Assembly: GCA_016713535.1 (NCBI GenBank)
Contig: JADJOY010000044.1
Coordinates: forward strand, 1 to 51,118
Direction: 5' to 3'
Origin: Deltaproteobacteria bacterium
Lineage (GTDB): Bacteria > JADJOY01
DNA: 51,118 bases
A model generated the notes under the pieces. It saw nothing but the letters and a program-made list of their open reading frames with translations. It made no database searches and was not told where the DNA came from. Made by a program: the position numbers and the translations under genes. Each line of letters starts with the position of its first letter. Within the stretch, counting starts at the first letter, position 1. Shown here piece after piece: positions 1 through 10,340 of this stretch.

Positions 1-156
1 AGCGTTACCGATCAGCCGATCGCCGTTGCGGCCGATCGCGACGACCGATGGCGTGACCCGCTCCCCCTCGGCGTTGACGATGATCGCGGGCTCGTCGCCC
101 TGCAGGATCGCCGCGCAAGAGTTGGTGGTGCCGAAATCGATTCCGATGACCGCCAT
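1..156 (-). CDS. Hsp70/DnaK-family chaperone, N-terminal part only
   Basis: The start codon is at 156 and the frame runs off the left edge, so only the first 52 residues are seen. They carry the Hsp70 phosphate-1 signature ([15 protein letters not shown], from residue 4) and the following ERVTPSVVA segment, so this is the start of an actin-fold ATPase domain. A GGAG lies 5 bases before the ATG. The first 50 residues closely resemble those of the complete Hsp70 gene just upstream on the same strand, so the two are tandem paralogues. Whether this one is the main housekeeping DnaK cannot be told, because the substrate domain and C-terminal tail are outside the window. Confidence 0.93.
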   Translation of the reverse strand, partial: MAVIGIDFGTTNSCAAILQGDEPAIIVNAEGERVTPSVVAIGRNGDRLIGNA

Positions 157-315
157 GGTTCTCCGCGAGGGTGGTCCGAAGCCGTCGACGGCTGATCATG
201 CCACCGGGGCGCGCCGAGCAAAAGCAAATTGTGGACCGCCGGCGGCGAGCGGCCTCGGCTCGACGCACGAACACAACTAGCGGGGTGAGGCAGCCCCTGT
301 CAAGGCAAGTTGGTG

Positions 316-327
316 GCGGTTAACCGC
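316..327. promoter_or_regulatory. 12-bp palindrome between the two Hsp70 genes
   Basis: GCGGTTAACCGC is a perfect palindrome in the 222-bp gap between the two tandem Hsp70 genes. It could be an operator for the downstream copy. There is no other support. Confidence 0.2.
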
Positions 328-378
328 GCGAAACGCTTCACGGGTCGCCAATTTTCGCCTCGGCCGCGCCGCGCCGTG

Positions 379-2190
<1,812 letters not shown>

Positions 2191-2210
2191 GGCCGTGTCC
2201 CCCAAGGACT

Positions 2211-2228
2211 CCGTCAGCACGCTGACGG
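2211..2228. promoter_or_regulatory. Perfect dyad upstream of the Hsp70 gene (candidate operator)
   Basis: The arms CCGTCAGC and GCTGACGG are exact reverse complements separated by two bases. The site ends 21 bases from the ATG at 2190, so it would lie in or near the promoter or leader. It is not the CIRCE element (TTAGCACTC-N9-GAGTGCTAA). No regulator is known for it. Confidence 0.4.
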
Positions 2229-2445
2229 CGGCGTCAACCGATCCACGATTCGCAACCGCGACGAACCCGTATGGTTTCGCGTGGTTTCGCGTTCGGGAAC
2301 GGTGCCACCCACCGACCTCGCAAGAAGCGAGCCGGCTCGTGACAATTCGCTGGCGGGGTGAGGCGGGGATGCATCGCTCGTGGTGCCGGCCCGGCGACGG
2401 GCTGGTGCAGCTCGTAGCGGCGGCCGCGAGGCCGCCGAGGCTGTG

Positions 2446-2690
2446 AGTCGTTTCGATCTGGCTCACTGACGGAAGCCACGTGGGCCCGGCGACGGGGGAT
2501 GGAACCCCGTCGCGTCCGCGCCCTGCCCCGGGGGGGGGGACCCCGGCGCTACGCGCCCGCTGCCCTGCGACGGGGGATGGAACCCCGTCGCTACGATCGA
2601 GGCCGCGCACCGCCCGACGACAGGGACGGCCCCCCGTCGCTACGGGGGTTTTCGTAGCGCGGGGGGCTCCGCCCCCCCGCGCCGAGCTTG
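2446..2690. repeat. Composite intergenic palindromic repeat, copy A
   Basis: The gap between the zinc-ribbon and Hsp70 genes (2191-2590) holds no gene and is largely repeat. A block near 2446-2500 (CTGACGGAAGCCACGTGGGC, then GACGGGGGATGGAACCCC) and one near 2625-2690 (GTCGCTACG, GGGTTTTCGTAGCGCGGGG) are both found again, inverted, at about 18541-18685. Between them lie extra GACGGGGGATGGAACCCCGT units. The ends form GTAGCG...CGCTAC hairpins. Near 2402-2440 a further unit (GCAGCTCGTAGCGGCGGCCG) recurs near 22027. Confidence 0.75.
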
Positions 2691-3181
2691 GCCTCGAGGG
2701 TGGCGATCGCGGCGAGCACCGCGGCGCGGTTCTTGGCGAGCTTGAGCCAGCGCGGCAGGCGGCTCGCGAGCGTGCTGTTCCGCGGCTCGGTGTCGGCGCG
2801 CTCGGGCGCACGCCGGTCGGTCGCCTCGACGTACTGGCGCAGGAACGCGAGGTGTCGCGCGTTGGTCGCCCACAAGGTCTCGCCGAGGCAAGGCGTGGCG
2901 AGCCACAGCGGCTCGTGGAAGTAGGCGTCGGCGGCGCCGCCCACCGCATACTGGCCGACGGGCCAGCGGCTCGGATCTGCGGACGTCAGGATGCCCTTGC
3001 GCCGCGACTCCCACTCCCGCACCAACCCGCAGCCGGTACAGGTGAGCCGCGGCGGGTGCTCGCCGCTCGACGGCCGCACCACCGCGCACAGGGCGCAGCG
3101 CGGGCACACCACCAGGAACTCGTCGACGAAGTCGAGGAGCGTCACCGGCTGGCGCGGCGCCTTCTTCGCGGTCCCGCTCAC
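2591..3181 (-). CDS. TFIIB-type zinc-ribbon protein
   Basis: The 196-residue product has a CPRC (C26, C29) and a CTGC (C48, C51) that would bind one zinc ion. It continues with a segment (EPLWLATPCLGETLWATNARHL...) and a basic SRLPRWLKLAKNR region that I recognise from small bacterial proteins annotated as TFIIB-type zinc-ribbon proteins. Their function is unknown, and the resemblance is recalled rather than searched. The last 25 or so residues (from RSPPRYEN onward) are encoded by the dispersed palindromic repeat, so the original stop was probably lost and the tail supplied by repeat DNA. Confidence 0.75.
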   Translation of the reverse strand: MSGTAKKAPRQPVTLLDFVDEFLVVCPRCALCAVVRPSSGEHPPRLTCTGCGLVREWESRRKGILTSADPSRWPVGQYAVGGAADAYFHEPLWLATPCLGETLWATNARHLAFLRQYVEATDRRAPERADTEPRNSTLASRLPRWLKLAKNRAAVLAAIATLEAKLGAGGRSPPRYENPRSDGGPSLSSGGARPRS

Positions 3182-3370
3182 GGCGCGCCCAGCCTAGACC
3201 ACCGGCACTCGCCCGGCGCGCCGAGCGCCGGGACGACATCGAGCGGCCGGAGGGCCGCGCGCCTGCGCGGCCGGCGATACGCGAGCACGTCGCACCGCCG
3301 ATCGCGTGGTTCCCGGTATGCCCTGGATCGAACCGGGGATCGACGCCGCGACCAAGGCCGGGGCCGGTGC

Positions 3371-3404
3371 CTATCGCCGGGCACGCGACGCGAGCCCCTC
3401 CCCG
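3371..3404. repeat. TATCGCCGGGC palindromic repeat unit
   Basis: This is a diverged copy of the TATCGCCGGGCGCGCG / CGCGCGCCCCTCC element seen repeatedly in the window (10131, 17331, 18711, 22750, 22987, 23226). It sits between the zinc-ribbon and GNAT genes. The rest of 3182-3427 is GC-rich with no gene. Confidence 0.55.
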
Positions 3405-3427
3405 TGCGAGACCGACCGGCACCCGCG

Positions 3428-3964
3428 CTACGGCGCGAGGCGGGCGTACATCCAGAGGTCGCGCGGGGCGCCGCGCACCCGGCGATAGCCGCGCAGCAGC
3501 CCCTCGCGCGCGAAGCCGGTCTTCTCGAGGACGCGGATCGACGCGGCGTTGGTGTCGACGACCGTCGCCTGGATGCGCTCGTAGCCGCGCGCGGCGAAGC
3601 CCCACGGCACGATCGCGCACACGCAGGCACTCGCGACGCCGCGGCCCGCGTAGGCCGGGGCGACGTCGTAGGCGAGCTCGGCGGTGCGGTGGACGAGCGA
3701 GATCGAGTGGAAGCCGATGGTACCGACCAGGTGATCGCCCTCGCGGCTGCGGACCGCGAAGCGGATCGCCGAGCTCGGATCGACCGACTCGTACCCGTCG
3801 ATGAGCTTCTCGAGCGCATCGACTCCGCCGCTCAGGTCCCAGCTCGTGTGCTCGACGGCGCGTGGCTGCGATAGATACGCGAACCACTCCGCGGCGTCGG
3901 CGCGCGCGATGGGCACGAGCCGCACGGGCACGTCGGGAACCAGCGGTGGATCATCGCAGCGCAT
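3428..3964 (-). CDS. GNAT-family N-acetyltransferase (RimJ/RimL-like)
   Basis: The 178-residue product has the layout of the RimJ/RimL group of GNAT enzymes, which move an acetyl group from acetyl-CoA to an amine. It opens with VRLVPIARADAAEWFAYL, has a central beta4 segment (ELAYDVAPAYAGRGVASACV) with the acetyl-CoA pyrophosphate-binding pattern, and ends with TNAASIRVLEKTGFAREGLLRGY, typical of the last helix and strand. The substrate cannot be told. It follows the PaiB-like gene by 28 bases on the same strand, a likely two-gene unit that recalls the pai pair, where an acetyltransferase (PaiA) neighbours PaiB. Confidence 0.88.
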   Translation of the reverse strand: MRCDDPPLVPDVPVRLVPIARADAAEWFAYLSQPRAVEHTSWDLSGGVDALEKLIDGYESVDPSSAIRFAVRSREGDHLVGTIGFHSISLVHRTAELAYDVAPAYAGRGVASACVCAIVPWGFAARGYERIQATVVDTNAASIRVLEKTGFAREGLLRGYRRVRGAPRDLWMYARLAP

Positions 3965-3992
3965 GGGTGCGTCTCGAAGCGGCGGCGCGGCG

Positions 3993-4609
3993 CTACTCGG
4001 CGTCGCGCATGAGCGCCGCGAGCGCGCGGCTGGTGTCGTCGCCCTGCGCGTCGAGGGCCGCGATCACTCCCGCGCGATCGGCGGGCGAGCGGTTCTGGCT
4101 GAGCTTGAACTTGGCCTCGATGCGTAGGGCGGGCAGCTCGAACGCCACGATCGCGCTCAGCATCGCGTGGTGGAAGTCCTCGGGGAGCGCTTCGGCTCGC
4201 CACGGCTTCGGCCGCCCGGCTTCGTAGCGGCGCGAGAGCTCGGCGACCAGCTCGCGCTTGAACGGCTCGTCGGCGCGCGCGATCGCGTGACCGGTGACGT
4301 GCACCACCGCGTAGTTCCAGGTCGGCACCGCCGGGGCGGAGTCGAGCCAGATCGGCGACACGTAGCCGTGCGGCCCGTGGAAGATCGCCGTCGACTCGGG
4401 TGGCCGTCGAACGCGTGCCAGTGCGGGTTGGCGCGCGCCACGTGGCCCACCAGCACGTGGCCGCGCGGCGCCGCGCGCACCACCAGCGGTAGGTGCGTGA
4501 CGAAGAGCCCGTCGGGCGACGGCGTGACGAGGGTCGCGAAGTCGTGGCGCGCGACGAACGCGAGGAGCTCGGGCTCGGCGGGGCCGGCGAAGTGCTCGGG
4601 GATGTACAT
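3993..4609 (-). pseudogene. PaiB-like FMN-binding protein, broken by one frameshift
   Basis: The start (MYIPEHFAGPAEPELLAFV...) and the remainder (ESTAIFHGPHGYVSPIW...RIEAKFKLSQNRSPADRAGV) of a PaiB-type FMN-binding negative regulator lie in different frames. The break falls at the run GGG at 4398-4400. One extra C on the coding strand would join HAFDGHP to ESTAIFHGPHGYVSP and give a 205-residue protein, the normal family length. AGGAG lies 9 bases before the ATG at 4609. The sharp break with intact protein on both sides suggests either a recent mutation or a base-calling error in a short homopolymer. Confidence 0.82.
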
Positions 4610-4828
4610 GGGGAGGCTCTCCTGTCGCGCTTACTTTGCACGCGATCGACGCGTCCGTCGCGCTCACCACGCCTCGGTGATCCTCGGCCCGACGGGAGTC
4701 GGGCCCTCCGAGCTGGCGCGGCTGGATCGCGCCCCACCTCACCGATCCCGGCGGAGGGACCGCCTCCCGGCGGTCCGCGTCCGCGCTCGGTTGGATCGCG
4801 ACGCGGCGCGCCGTAGATTCTGCGGGTT

Positions 4829-6851
4829 ATGAGTCTCCTCGTCGCCGACGGCTTGCAGCTCTTCTTCGCGGATCGCCCGATCCTCGCGGACGCGTCGTTT
4901 CGCATCGGCGCCGACGATCGCATCGGCCTGATCGGCCCCAACGGCACCGGCAAGTCGACGCTGCTCAAGATCCTCGCCGGCAAGCAGGGCATGGACGGCG
5001 GGACGCTCACCCGCTCCAAGAACCTGCGCATCGGCTACCTGACCCAGGACATCCTCGAGGTCGGCACCGGCAGCCTGCTCGAGAACGTGCTGCGCTCGGT
5101 GCCGGGACGCGCCGAGCTCGACAGCGAGCTCGCCTCCCTCGAAACCGAGCTCGACGCCGCGACCGATCCGGACACGATGACGGAGATCGCGCACCGGCTG
5201 GCCGAGCTCCACCACGAGATCCTCGACTTCGACACGATCTTCTCGCAGGCGCAGGCCGAACGGATCCTCTCCGGCCTCTCGTTCAAGACCAGCGACTTCG
5301 AGCGGCCCGTCGAGCAGTTCTCGGGCGGCTGGCGCATGCGCGCGGCGCTCGCGAGCCTGCTCTTCCAGCAGCCGGATCTGTTGCTCCTCGACGAGCCCAC
5401 CAACCACCTCGACCTGCCGTCGGTGGCGTGGCTCGCCGAGTTCCTGCGCTCGGCCAGCCACGCGCTGGTGCTGGTGTGTCACGACCGCGAGTTCCTCGAC
5501 CGCCAGGTCGACCGCGTCCTCTCCTTCGAGCCCGAGGGGCTGCGCGCGTACCGCGGCAACTACAGCTCGTACAAGGTCCAGCGCCTCGAAGAAGAAGCGA
5601 TCCTCCAGGCGCGCGCCGAGAACCAGGAGCGCGAGCGGAAGCGCCTCGAGCGCTTCATCGACAAGAACCGCGCCCGCACCAACACCGCCAAGCTGGTGCA
5701 GAGCCGCGTCAAGAAGCTCGACAAGCTCGACGAGGAGAAAGTCGAGCTCCGCGGCAGCCACTCGCGGATGCGGGTGCGCTTCCCTCCCACGCCGAGCACC
5801 GGGCGCGTGGTGGTGAAGACCGAGGGGCTCACGAAATCGTTCGGCGACTTGAAGCTCTACGACAACCTCGACGTGATCGTGCCGCGCGGCGAGCGCGTGG
5901 TGCTCGCGGGCGTGAACGGCGTCGGCAAGACGACCCTGCTCAGGATCCTCGCCGGCGACCTCCCCGCCGACTCCGGCACCGTGACCTACAGCGCCAACGT
6001 CAGGTGAGCTACTACGCGCAGCAGGAAGTGAGCACCGTGGTGCCGTCGATGAGCCCCGCGCAGGTGCGCGGCATCCTCGGCGCCTTCCTCTTCCGCGGCG
6101 ACGACGTCGACAAGTCGATCGGCGTCCTCTCGGGCGGCGAGAAGGCGCGCGTCGCGCTCGCGAAGATCCTCGTGGCGCCGGGAAACTTCCTGCTCCTCGA
6201 CGAGCCCACCAACCACCTCGACACCGAGTCCGCCGAGATCCTCGCCGAGTCGCTCACCGAATACGACGGCACGATCGTGTTCGTGAGCCACAACCTGGCC
6301 TTCGCGCGGAAGCTCGCGACCCAGGTCTGGTACCTCGAGAACGGGGCGCTCGAGATCTACCCCGGCTCGCTCGAGGAGTTCCTCGAGCGGCTCCGCACCA
6401 AGGAGAGCCAGGCGAGCGCACGGGGCGTGTCCGCGGTGGGCGGGACCGACAAGTCGGCGAAAGCCGCCCGAAGACCGTCCCCTCGGAGGGCCGCGCACCG
6501 GTGGAGGGCCGCGGTCCCTCGCGGCCGCCCGCGGCAAAGCCGCCACCGCCCCCGGAAAGCCACAAGGACAAGGACGCGCGCCGCGCCGACGCCGAGAAGC
6601 GCCAGGCCGACTCGAAGCGCCTGGGTCCGCTCAAGAAGAAGGTCGCCGACCTCGAGCGCGAGATCGCCGGCATCGAGACCCAGAAGAAAGAGATCGAAAC
6701 CGCCCTCGCCGATCCCGACCTCTACAAGAACACCACGCGCTTCCAGTCGATGCTCGGCGACTTCGAGAAGGTGAAGGCCCGCCTCGACGAGCGCACCCGC
6801 GCCTGGGAAAAGGCCGAGAGCGAGCTCGAGGCCCTCGGCAAGAGCGCTTGA
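4829..6851 (+). pseudogene. ABC-F family ATPase (Uup/YheS-like), two frameshifts
   Basis: This encodes a soluble duplicated ATPase of the ABC-F family, which act on ribosomes. Domain 1 shows GPNGTGKST, SGGWRMRAALAS and LLLLDEPTNHLD. The linker is long and charged. Domain 2 shows VNGVGKTTLL, LSGGEKARVALAK and LLLDEPTNHLD. The C-terminus is a charged coiled coil typical of Uup. The frame ends early at TGA 6005-6007; one extra G in the GG at 6003-6004 would read ANVRVSYYAQQ and continue. A second break near the CCC at 6467-6469 would likewise be healed by one base. With two bases restored the protein is 674 residues, normal for the family. Both breaks are in G/C runs. Confidence 0.88.
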
Positions 6852-6938
6852 ACCGGGGTCGCACCGCGCTCGTTCGTGATCGATCCCTCGGCCACGACGG
6901 AGCGCGGCCCTCCAGCCGAGAGCCAGCGACCGCTCGGC

Positions 6939-7352
6939 TCACTGGCGCTCGAGGGCGAACGACAGGTTCAGCGCATAGATGGCCGAGTGCACCAAGCCCA
7001 CCACGGTGTTCTCGCCTTCGAACGCCCCGTCGAAGCTCGCCCACCAGCCCGAGCTCTCCGCGGTCAGCCGCACCTCGGGATAGAGCGTGACGCCCGTGAC
7101 CGTGCCGTCGAATGCGACGCCCGGCGTGAACTCGAGGTGACCCGTGCCGGTGAGGGTGCCGTCCGCGGCTTCGGTGAGGTCGAGATCGACCGTCGCTACG
7201 CGGCCCAGCTCGGCGCGATAGCCGCGCCACTGGCCGGTCATCGACGGCGCGGGGCCGGCGTTCACTGCGACGTCCCCTCCGCTACCGCAACCCACAGCAA
7301 CCAGCACCAACGCCGACGACACCACCCATTTCCACCGCATGCGCGTTCGCAT
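6939..7352 (-). CDS. Small lipoprotein, function unknown
   Basis: The 137-residue product has a lipoprotein signal (MRTRMRWKWVVSSALVLVAVGCGSGG) with the lipobox cysteine in VAVGC. The mature part is rich in Gly, Thr and short beta-strand patterns (GQWRGYRAELG, LTEAADGTLTGTGHLEF), as in small beta-barrel or beta-sandwich outer-membrane lipoproteins. The start at 7352 is preferred because GGAGG lies 6 bases upstream. I do not recognise a family. A similar layout (lipobox, then LTLTE and GTLTATF-like strands) is seen in the lipoprotein at 16361-17200. Confidence 0.7.
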   Translation of the reverse strand: MRTRMRWKWVVSSALVLVAVGCGSGGDVAVNAGPAPSMTGQWRGYRAELGRVATVDLDLTEAADGTLTGTGHLEFTPGVAFDGTVTGVTLYPEVRLTAESSGWWASFDGAFEGENTVVGLVHSAIYALNLSFALERQ

Positions 7353-7452
7353 GTCGGCCTCCACGCCCGGGAGCGTGGCTCTCGGATAGCACGGAACGCG
7401 CTCCGACGGCAGCCTTCGACGGACTGCGTCGACCGCCACGCGAGCGGCGCGG

Positions 7453-7980
7453 TCACCAGCCGACGGCGTCGAGATCGAACGGCAGTTCGACCGTCACGAG
7501 CGGCATCCGCGCGCGCGGCCGGCGCGCGCCCAGCCCGCCGGTGACGTCGATGTCCGGCCCGCGCCCGAACGACGGCTTGAGCCGATCCACCGTCTCGAAC
7601 GCGAGCAGCACGAGGTCACGCGTCATCGACGACGAGCGAGTCTCGAACCACTGCCGCGACAGCACGCGGTTCATCGCCCGGCGCGGCGCCTCGAACGCGC
7701 ACGGCGCGAGGAGATCGAGATCGACCGGGCCGCTCGGCAGCGGCTCGGGCGCGGCGACCCGCGCCTCCTCGACCCAGCGCAGCAAGTCACGATCGACCGC
7801 GAACAGCACGTCGGCCTGGCGTGCGTTCGCGTCGCTCCGCGACGACACGCCGGCGACGCGCTCGACCGCCGCGGCGGGCGCGGCCGCGCCCAGCACCATG
7901 CACGTCCACGTCCACGTCCGCACCCACGCAGGCATCGAGGACCGCGCGCCGGCCACTCGCTGGAGAAGGTTCATCGGCAT
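7453..7980 (-). CDS. Probable exported protein, function unknown
   Basis: The product is up to 175 residues. A signal-peptide-like stretch (MPAWVRTWTWTCMVLGAAAPAAA) occurs about 15 residues after the first ATG at 7980, so the true start may be internal. The mature part has no motif I can name; it ends in VTVELPFDLDAVGW. The frame remains open upstream of 7980, but that part reads through GC-rich intergenic sequence and is not credible as protein. It is divergent from the HTH/glycosidase-like gene at 8369. Confidence 0.55.
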   Translation of the reverse strand: MPMNLLQRVAGARSSMPAWVRTWTWTCMVLGAAAPAAAVERVAGVSSRSDANARQADVLFAVDRDLLRWVEEARVAAPEPLPSGPVDLDLLAPCAFEAPRRAMNRVLSRQWFETRSSSMTRDLVLLAFETVDRLKPSFGRGPDIDVTGGLGARRPRARMPLVTVELPFDLDAVGW

Positions 7981-8221
7981 CCCATGAGAGCTCTGCGCGC
8001 CGGGTCGCGCGTTCGTGCTGAGGGTCGTCTTCAAGATCCGCGCCGCCAAGCACGAGGATGTCGGACGCACGGATTCGGGGCTCCGGCGCGTCGCCGCCGT
8101 GGACGATCGAGCGCAGCGTCGCCGGATCGTCGACAGTGCAAGTCCCCAGCGCCTGGGCCCGCGCGCCTCCGGCGCGCCGGCGAGCCCCGGAGCGGGGCCG
8201 TGGCGTCCAATTTCGGGCCCC

Positions 8222-8247
8222 CTGGGGCCCCTGGAGGCCCAGTTTTT
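8222..8247 (+). terminator. Hairpin followed by five T's (orphan intrinsic terminator or attenuator)
   Basis: CTGGG-G-CC pairs with GGCCCAG across a CCTGGA loop (one bulged G), followed directly by TTTTT at 8243-8247. It lies on the plus strand, 120 bases before the ATG at 8369, with no gene upstream on that strand. It may end a short RNA or act in a leader. The rest of the gap 7981-8368 shows no gene. Confidence 0.4.
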
Positions 8248-8306
8248 GCGTGGGATTGCGCCGACCTGTAAGCTGTTTGTACCCGTTTTCGCTGCCACTT
8301 ATTTGC

Positions 8307-8312
8307 TATTTT
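8307..8312 (+). promoter_or_regulatory. Possible extended -10 promoter element
   Basis: TATTTT preceded by TG one base earlier lies in the most AT-rich stretch of this region, about 57 bases before the ATG at 8369. A good -35 is not visible at the right spacing. The dyad at 8313-8332 directly follows, where a repressor would block initiation. Confidence 0.3.
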
Positions 8313-8332
8313 CTGCTGGCAGTTGCCAGCAG
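8313..8332. promoter_or_regulatory. Perfect 9-2-9 dyad before the HTH/glycosidase-like gene
   Basis: The arms CTGCTGGCA and TGCCAGCAG are exact reverse complements with a GT spacer. The site ends 36 bases before the ATG of a protein that starts with an XRE-type helix-turn-helix. An autoregulatory operator is the natural guess (inference only). Confidence 0.45.
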
Positions 8333-8368
8333 CCCGGAGCGACACTTTCTACAAAGCCGGAGGCTCTC

Positions 8369-10099
8369 ATGGCCGCCAAGCCCACCCCGTTCGGCCGCCT
8401 GCTGCGCGCCGAGAGGAAGCGCGCCCGCTTCAGCCAGGCCGAGCTCGGCAAGCTCGTCGGGCTCTCGCATGCGTACCTCGGCGAGGTCGAGCGCGGCGCC
8501 CGGGGACCGTTCCCCGCTCGCTACTGGCCAGCGCTGGTGAAGGCGCTGCCGTCGCTCACCCTCGCCGAGATCGAGCGCGCCGCCGCCCAGAGCCAGCCGC
8601 TCGCGATCGACCTCTCGCGCACGACACCCGAGCAAGCCGAGCTCGCGCTGGCGCTGGCCATGCGGATCCGCGGCGGCGATCTCGGCGCGGACGAGTGCGC
8701 GCGCCTCGTCGAGAGCCTCGCGGCGGGCGGCGACGCCCGGGTGCGCGCTCATGGCCGCGTGCTCGATCGCGACGGCACGCCCCTTCCCGGCCGCGCCTTC
8801 GTCTACCGCGTGAGCCGCACGCGCGGGTGGAGCGCCGTGCTCGGCGCCCGCGCCCACGCCGGCCGGAACGTCACGCCGCTCGACGGCCGCGTCGCGACCC
8901 TGCTCGTCGCCAAGCCGGTCGACCTGCTCACGTCGAAGGACCCGCGCGGCGCCGGCTTCTTCGACGTGCCCGGCGGCCTCGCGCCTGGCGACTACGCCCT
9001 CGACGTCCACTTGCCCGACGGCCGCCAGTGCTGGGCGTGGCCGTTCACCGTGAGCGACGGCCACCATCCCCAGGACGTGCGGATCGTCGCGGCGGCAGTC
9101 GACGCCGACGGCAACACCCCCGCCATCTCCACCGATCCCGAGCCGCCGCCCGCGCCGCTCCCCGGAAACCTCCCGCCGGTGGCGCCGCTCGCCAGGCACT
9201 TCACGCCCGGCACGTTCACCCTCGCCTTCTCGTACTACGGCTTGGGCGGCGCGCCGCGCGAGCGCATCGCCCGCGACCTCGACCGCTTCCGCGCCGCGGG
9301 CTTCGGCCACGCGCGGGTGTGGGTCGACTGGGAGCGACCGAGCACCAAGTCGCGGATCGTCGATCGCAAGGGGGCCTTGATCCTGGCCCAGGCGGAGAAG
9401 CTCGACTGGGCCCTCGACCACGCCGCGGCGCTCGGCCTGAGCGTCGACCTCACCCTCGAGACCGCCCACTACGACGCGATCCAGAAGAGCGCAGAGGGCT
9501 ACGACATCACCCACCACAAGAAGGCGCTGCGCGCCGTGCTCACGCGCTGGGGCCAACACCCGGCGGTGCGGATCGTGGACGTCGACAACGAGGCCGAGGT
9601 GCGCGGCGCCGGCGGCCACGGCTCGCCCGACACCGGACACACCAGCCCCGCGCGCTTCGCCGACCTGATGAGTGTCGCGCGCTCGGTGCCGCGGAGCTGC
9701 CTGGTGGGAGCGTCGGTGTCGTTCTCGATCGACGGGCTGCCGAAGGACTACCTCAACCTCTTCCGCGACACGAAGCCCGAGATCCTGCTGCCCCACTTCC
9801 CGCGCGTGAAAGGCTGGGGCGCCGCGGAGGGACCGAACGCCAAGACCCTCGCCAGGGCCATCCCCGGGCTCGCGATCTACCACCAGGAGCCCGCGCGGAA
9901 CGGCCACTCCACGTCGCCGCCCGGCGGCTGGCCGGTGAGCGAGTTCGAGGCGAGCTTCAAGAGTGCGCGCGCGGCCGGCTCGGTCGGCTGCTGCTTCCAC
10001 ACCGGCGCCGCCTTCGACCTCACTGCGAAGGACGCCTGGGACCAGCTCGACAAGACCGAGCGCGAAGTCATCGCCCACATCCGAGAGTGGGTCCGGTAG
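8369..10099 (+). CDS. XRE-type HTH fused to an Ig-like domain and a TIM-barrel glycosidase-like domain
   Basis: The 576-residue product starts at ATG 8369, with GGAGG 5 bases upstream. Residues 7-65 (FGRLLRAERKRARFSQAELGKLVGLSHAYLGEVERG) are a clear Cro/CI-type helix-turn-helix. Residues 125-245 look like a beta-sandwich of the carboxypeptidase-regulatory or Ig type (GRVLDRDGTPLPGRAFVYRV, GDYALDVHLPDG). A Pro-rich linker (about 255-275) leads to residues 276-576, which alternate helices and strands like a clan-A glycoside hydrolase barrel. Candidate acid and nucleophile are E408 (VDVDNEAE) and E507 (IYHQEP). No signal peptide is seen at this start. The in-frame codons upstream include a hydrophobic stretch ending in GSC, but they cover the terminator and dyad, so I reject an earlier start. 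Activity is inferred from fold only. Confidence 0.72.
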   Translation: MAAKPTPFGRLLRAERKRARFSQAELGKLVGLSHAYLGEVERGARGPFPARYWPALVKALPSLTLAEIERAAAQSQPLAIDLSRTTPEQAELALALAMRIRGGDLGADECARLVESLAAGGDARVRAHGRVLDRDGTPLPGRAFVYRVSRTRGWSAVLGARAHAGRNVTPLDGRVATLLVAKPVDLLTSKDPRGAGFFDVPGGLAPGDYALDVHLPDGRQCWAWPFTVSDGHHPQDVRIVAAAVDADGNTPAISTDPEPPPAPLPGNLPPVAPLARHFTPGTFTLAFSYYGLGGAPRERIARDLDRFRAAGFGHARVWVDWERPSTKSRIVDRKGALILAQAEKLDWALDHAAALGLSVDLTLETAHYDAIQKSAEGYDITHHKKALRAVLTRWGQHPAVRIVDVDNEAEVRGAGGHGSPDTGHTSPARFADLMSVARSVPRSCLVGASVSFSIDGLPKDYLNLFRDTKPEILLPHFPRVKGWGAAEGPNAKTLARAIPGLAIYHQEPARNGHSTSPPGGWPVSEFEASFKSARAAGSVGCCFHTGAAFDLTAKDAWDQLDKTEREVIAHIREWVR

Positions 10100-10130
10100 C
10101 CCGATCGCCCGATCCCTCTACGCTCGATCG

Positions 10131-10164
10131 GGGGAGGGGCACGCGTCGCGTGCCCGGCGATACG
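10131..10164. repeat. TATCGCCGGGC palindromic repeat unit (inverted)
   Basis: GGGGAGGGGCACGCGTCGCG TGCCCGGCGATACG is the reverse complement form of the unit also seen at 3371 and 17331. It follows the stop of the HTH/glycosidase-like gene by 31 bases. The rest of 10100-10340 contains no gene. Confidence 0.55.
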
Positions 10165-10340
10165 CCTCGGCGGACGCGCCGCCCGTTCGTGTTTTCCTGT
10201 ACGTCCGCGCCCCAGCCGCGCCCGATCCATGCGCCCCTGGTCCGGACGACCCACCTCCCCCGGGCCGCTTCCGCGCCCGCCCCCACTCCTCTTCGTCGCG
10301 AACCGGTCCGCTCGGCCGCGCGCCGCGCTCGGAGGCCCCG

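Noticed and set aside
8015-8368. Earlier start of the HTH fusion giving a membrane or lipobox leader (LFVPVFAATYLLFSAGSC)
   Set aside because: This part covers the terminator-like hairpin, the AT-rich promoter patch and the dyad; a strong GGAGG precedes ATG 8369.
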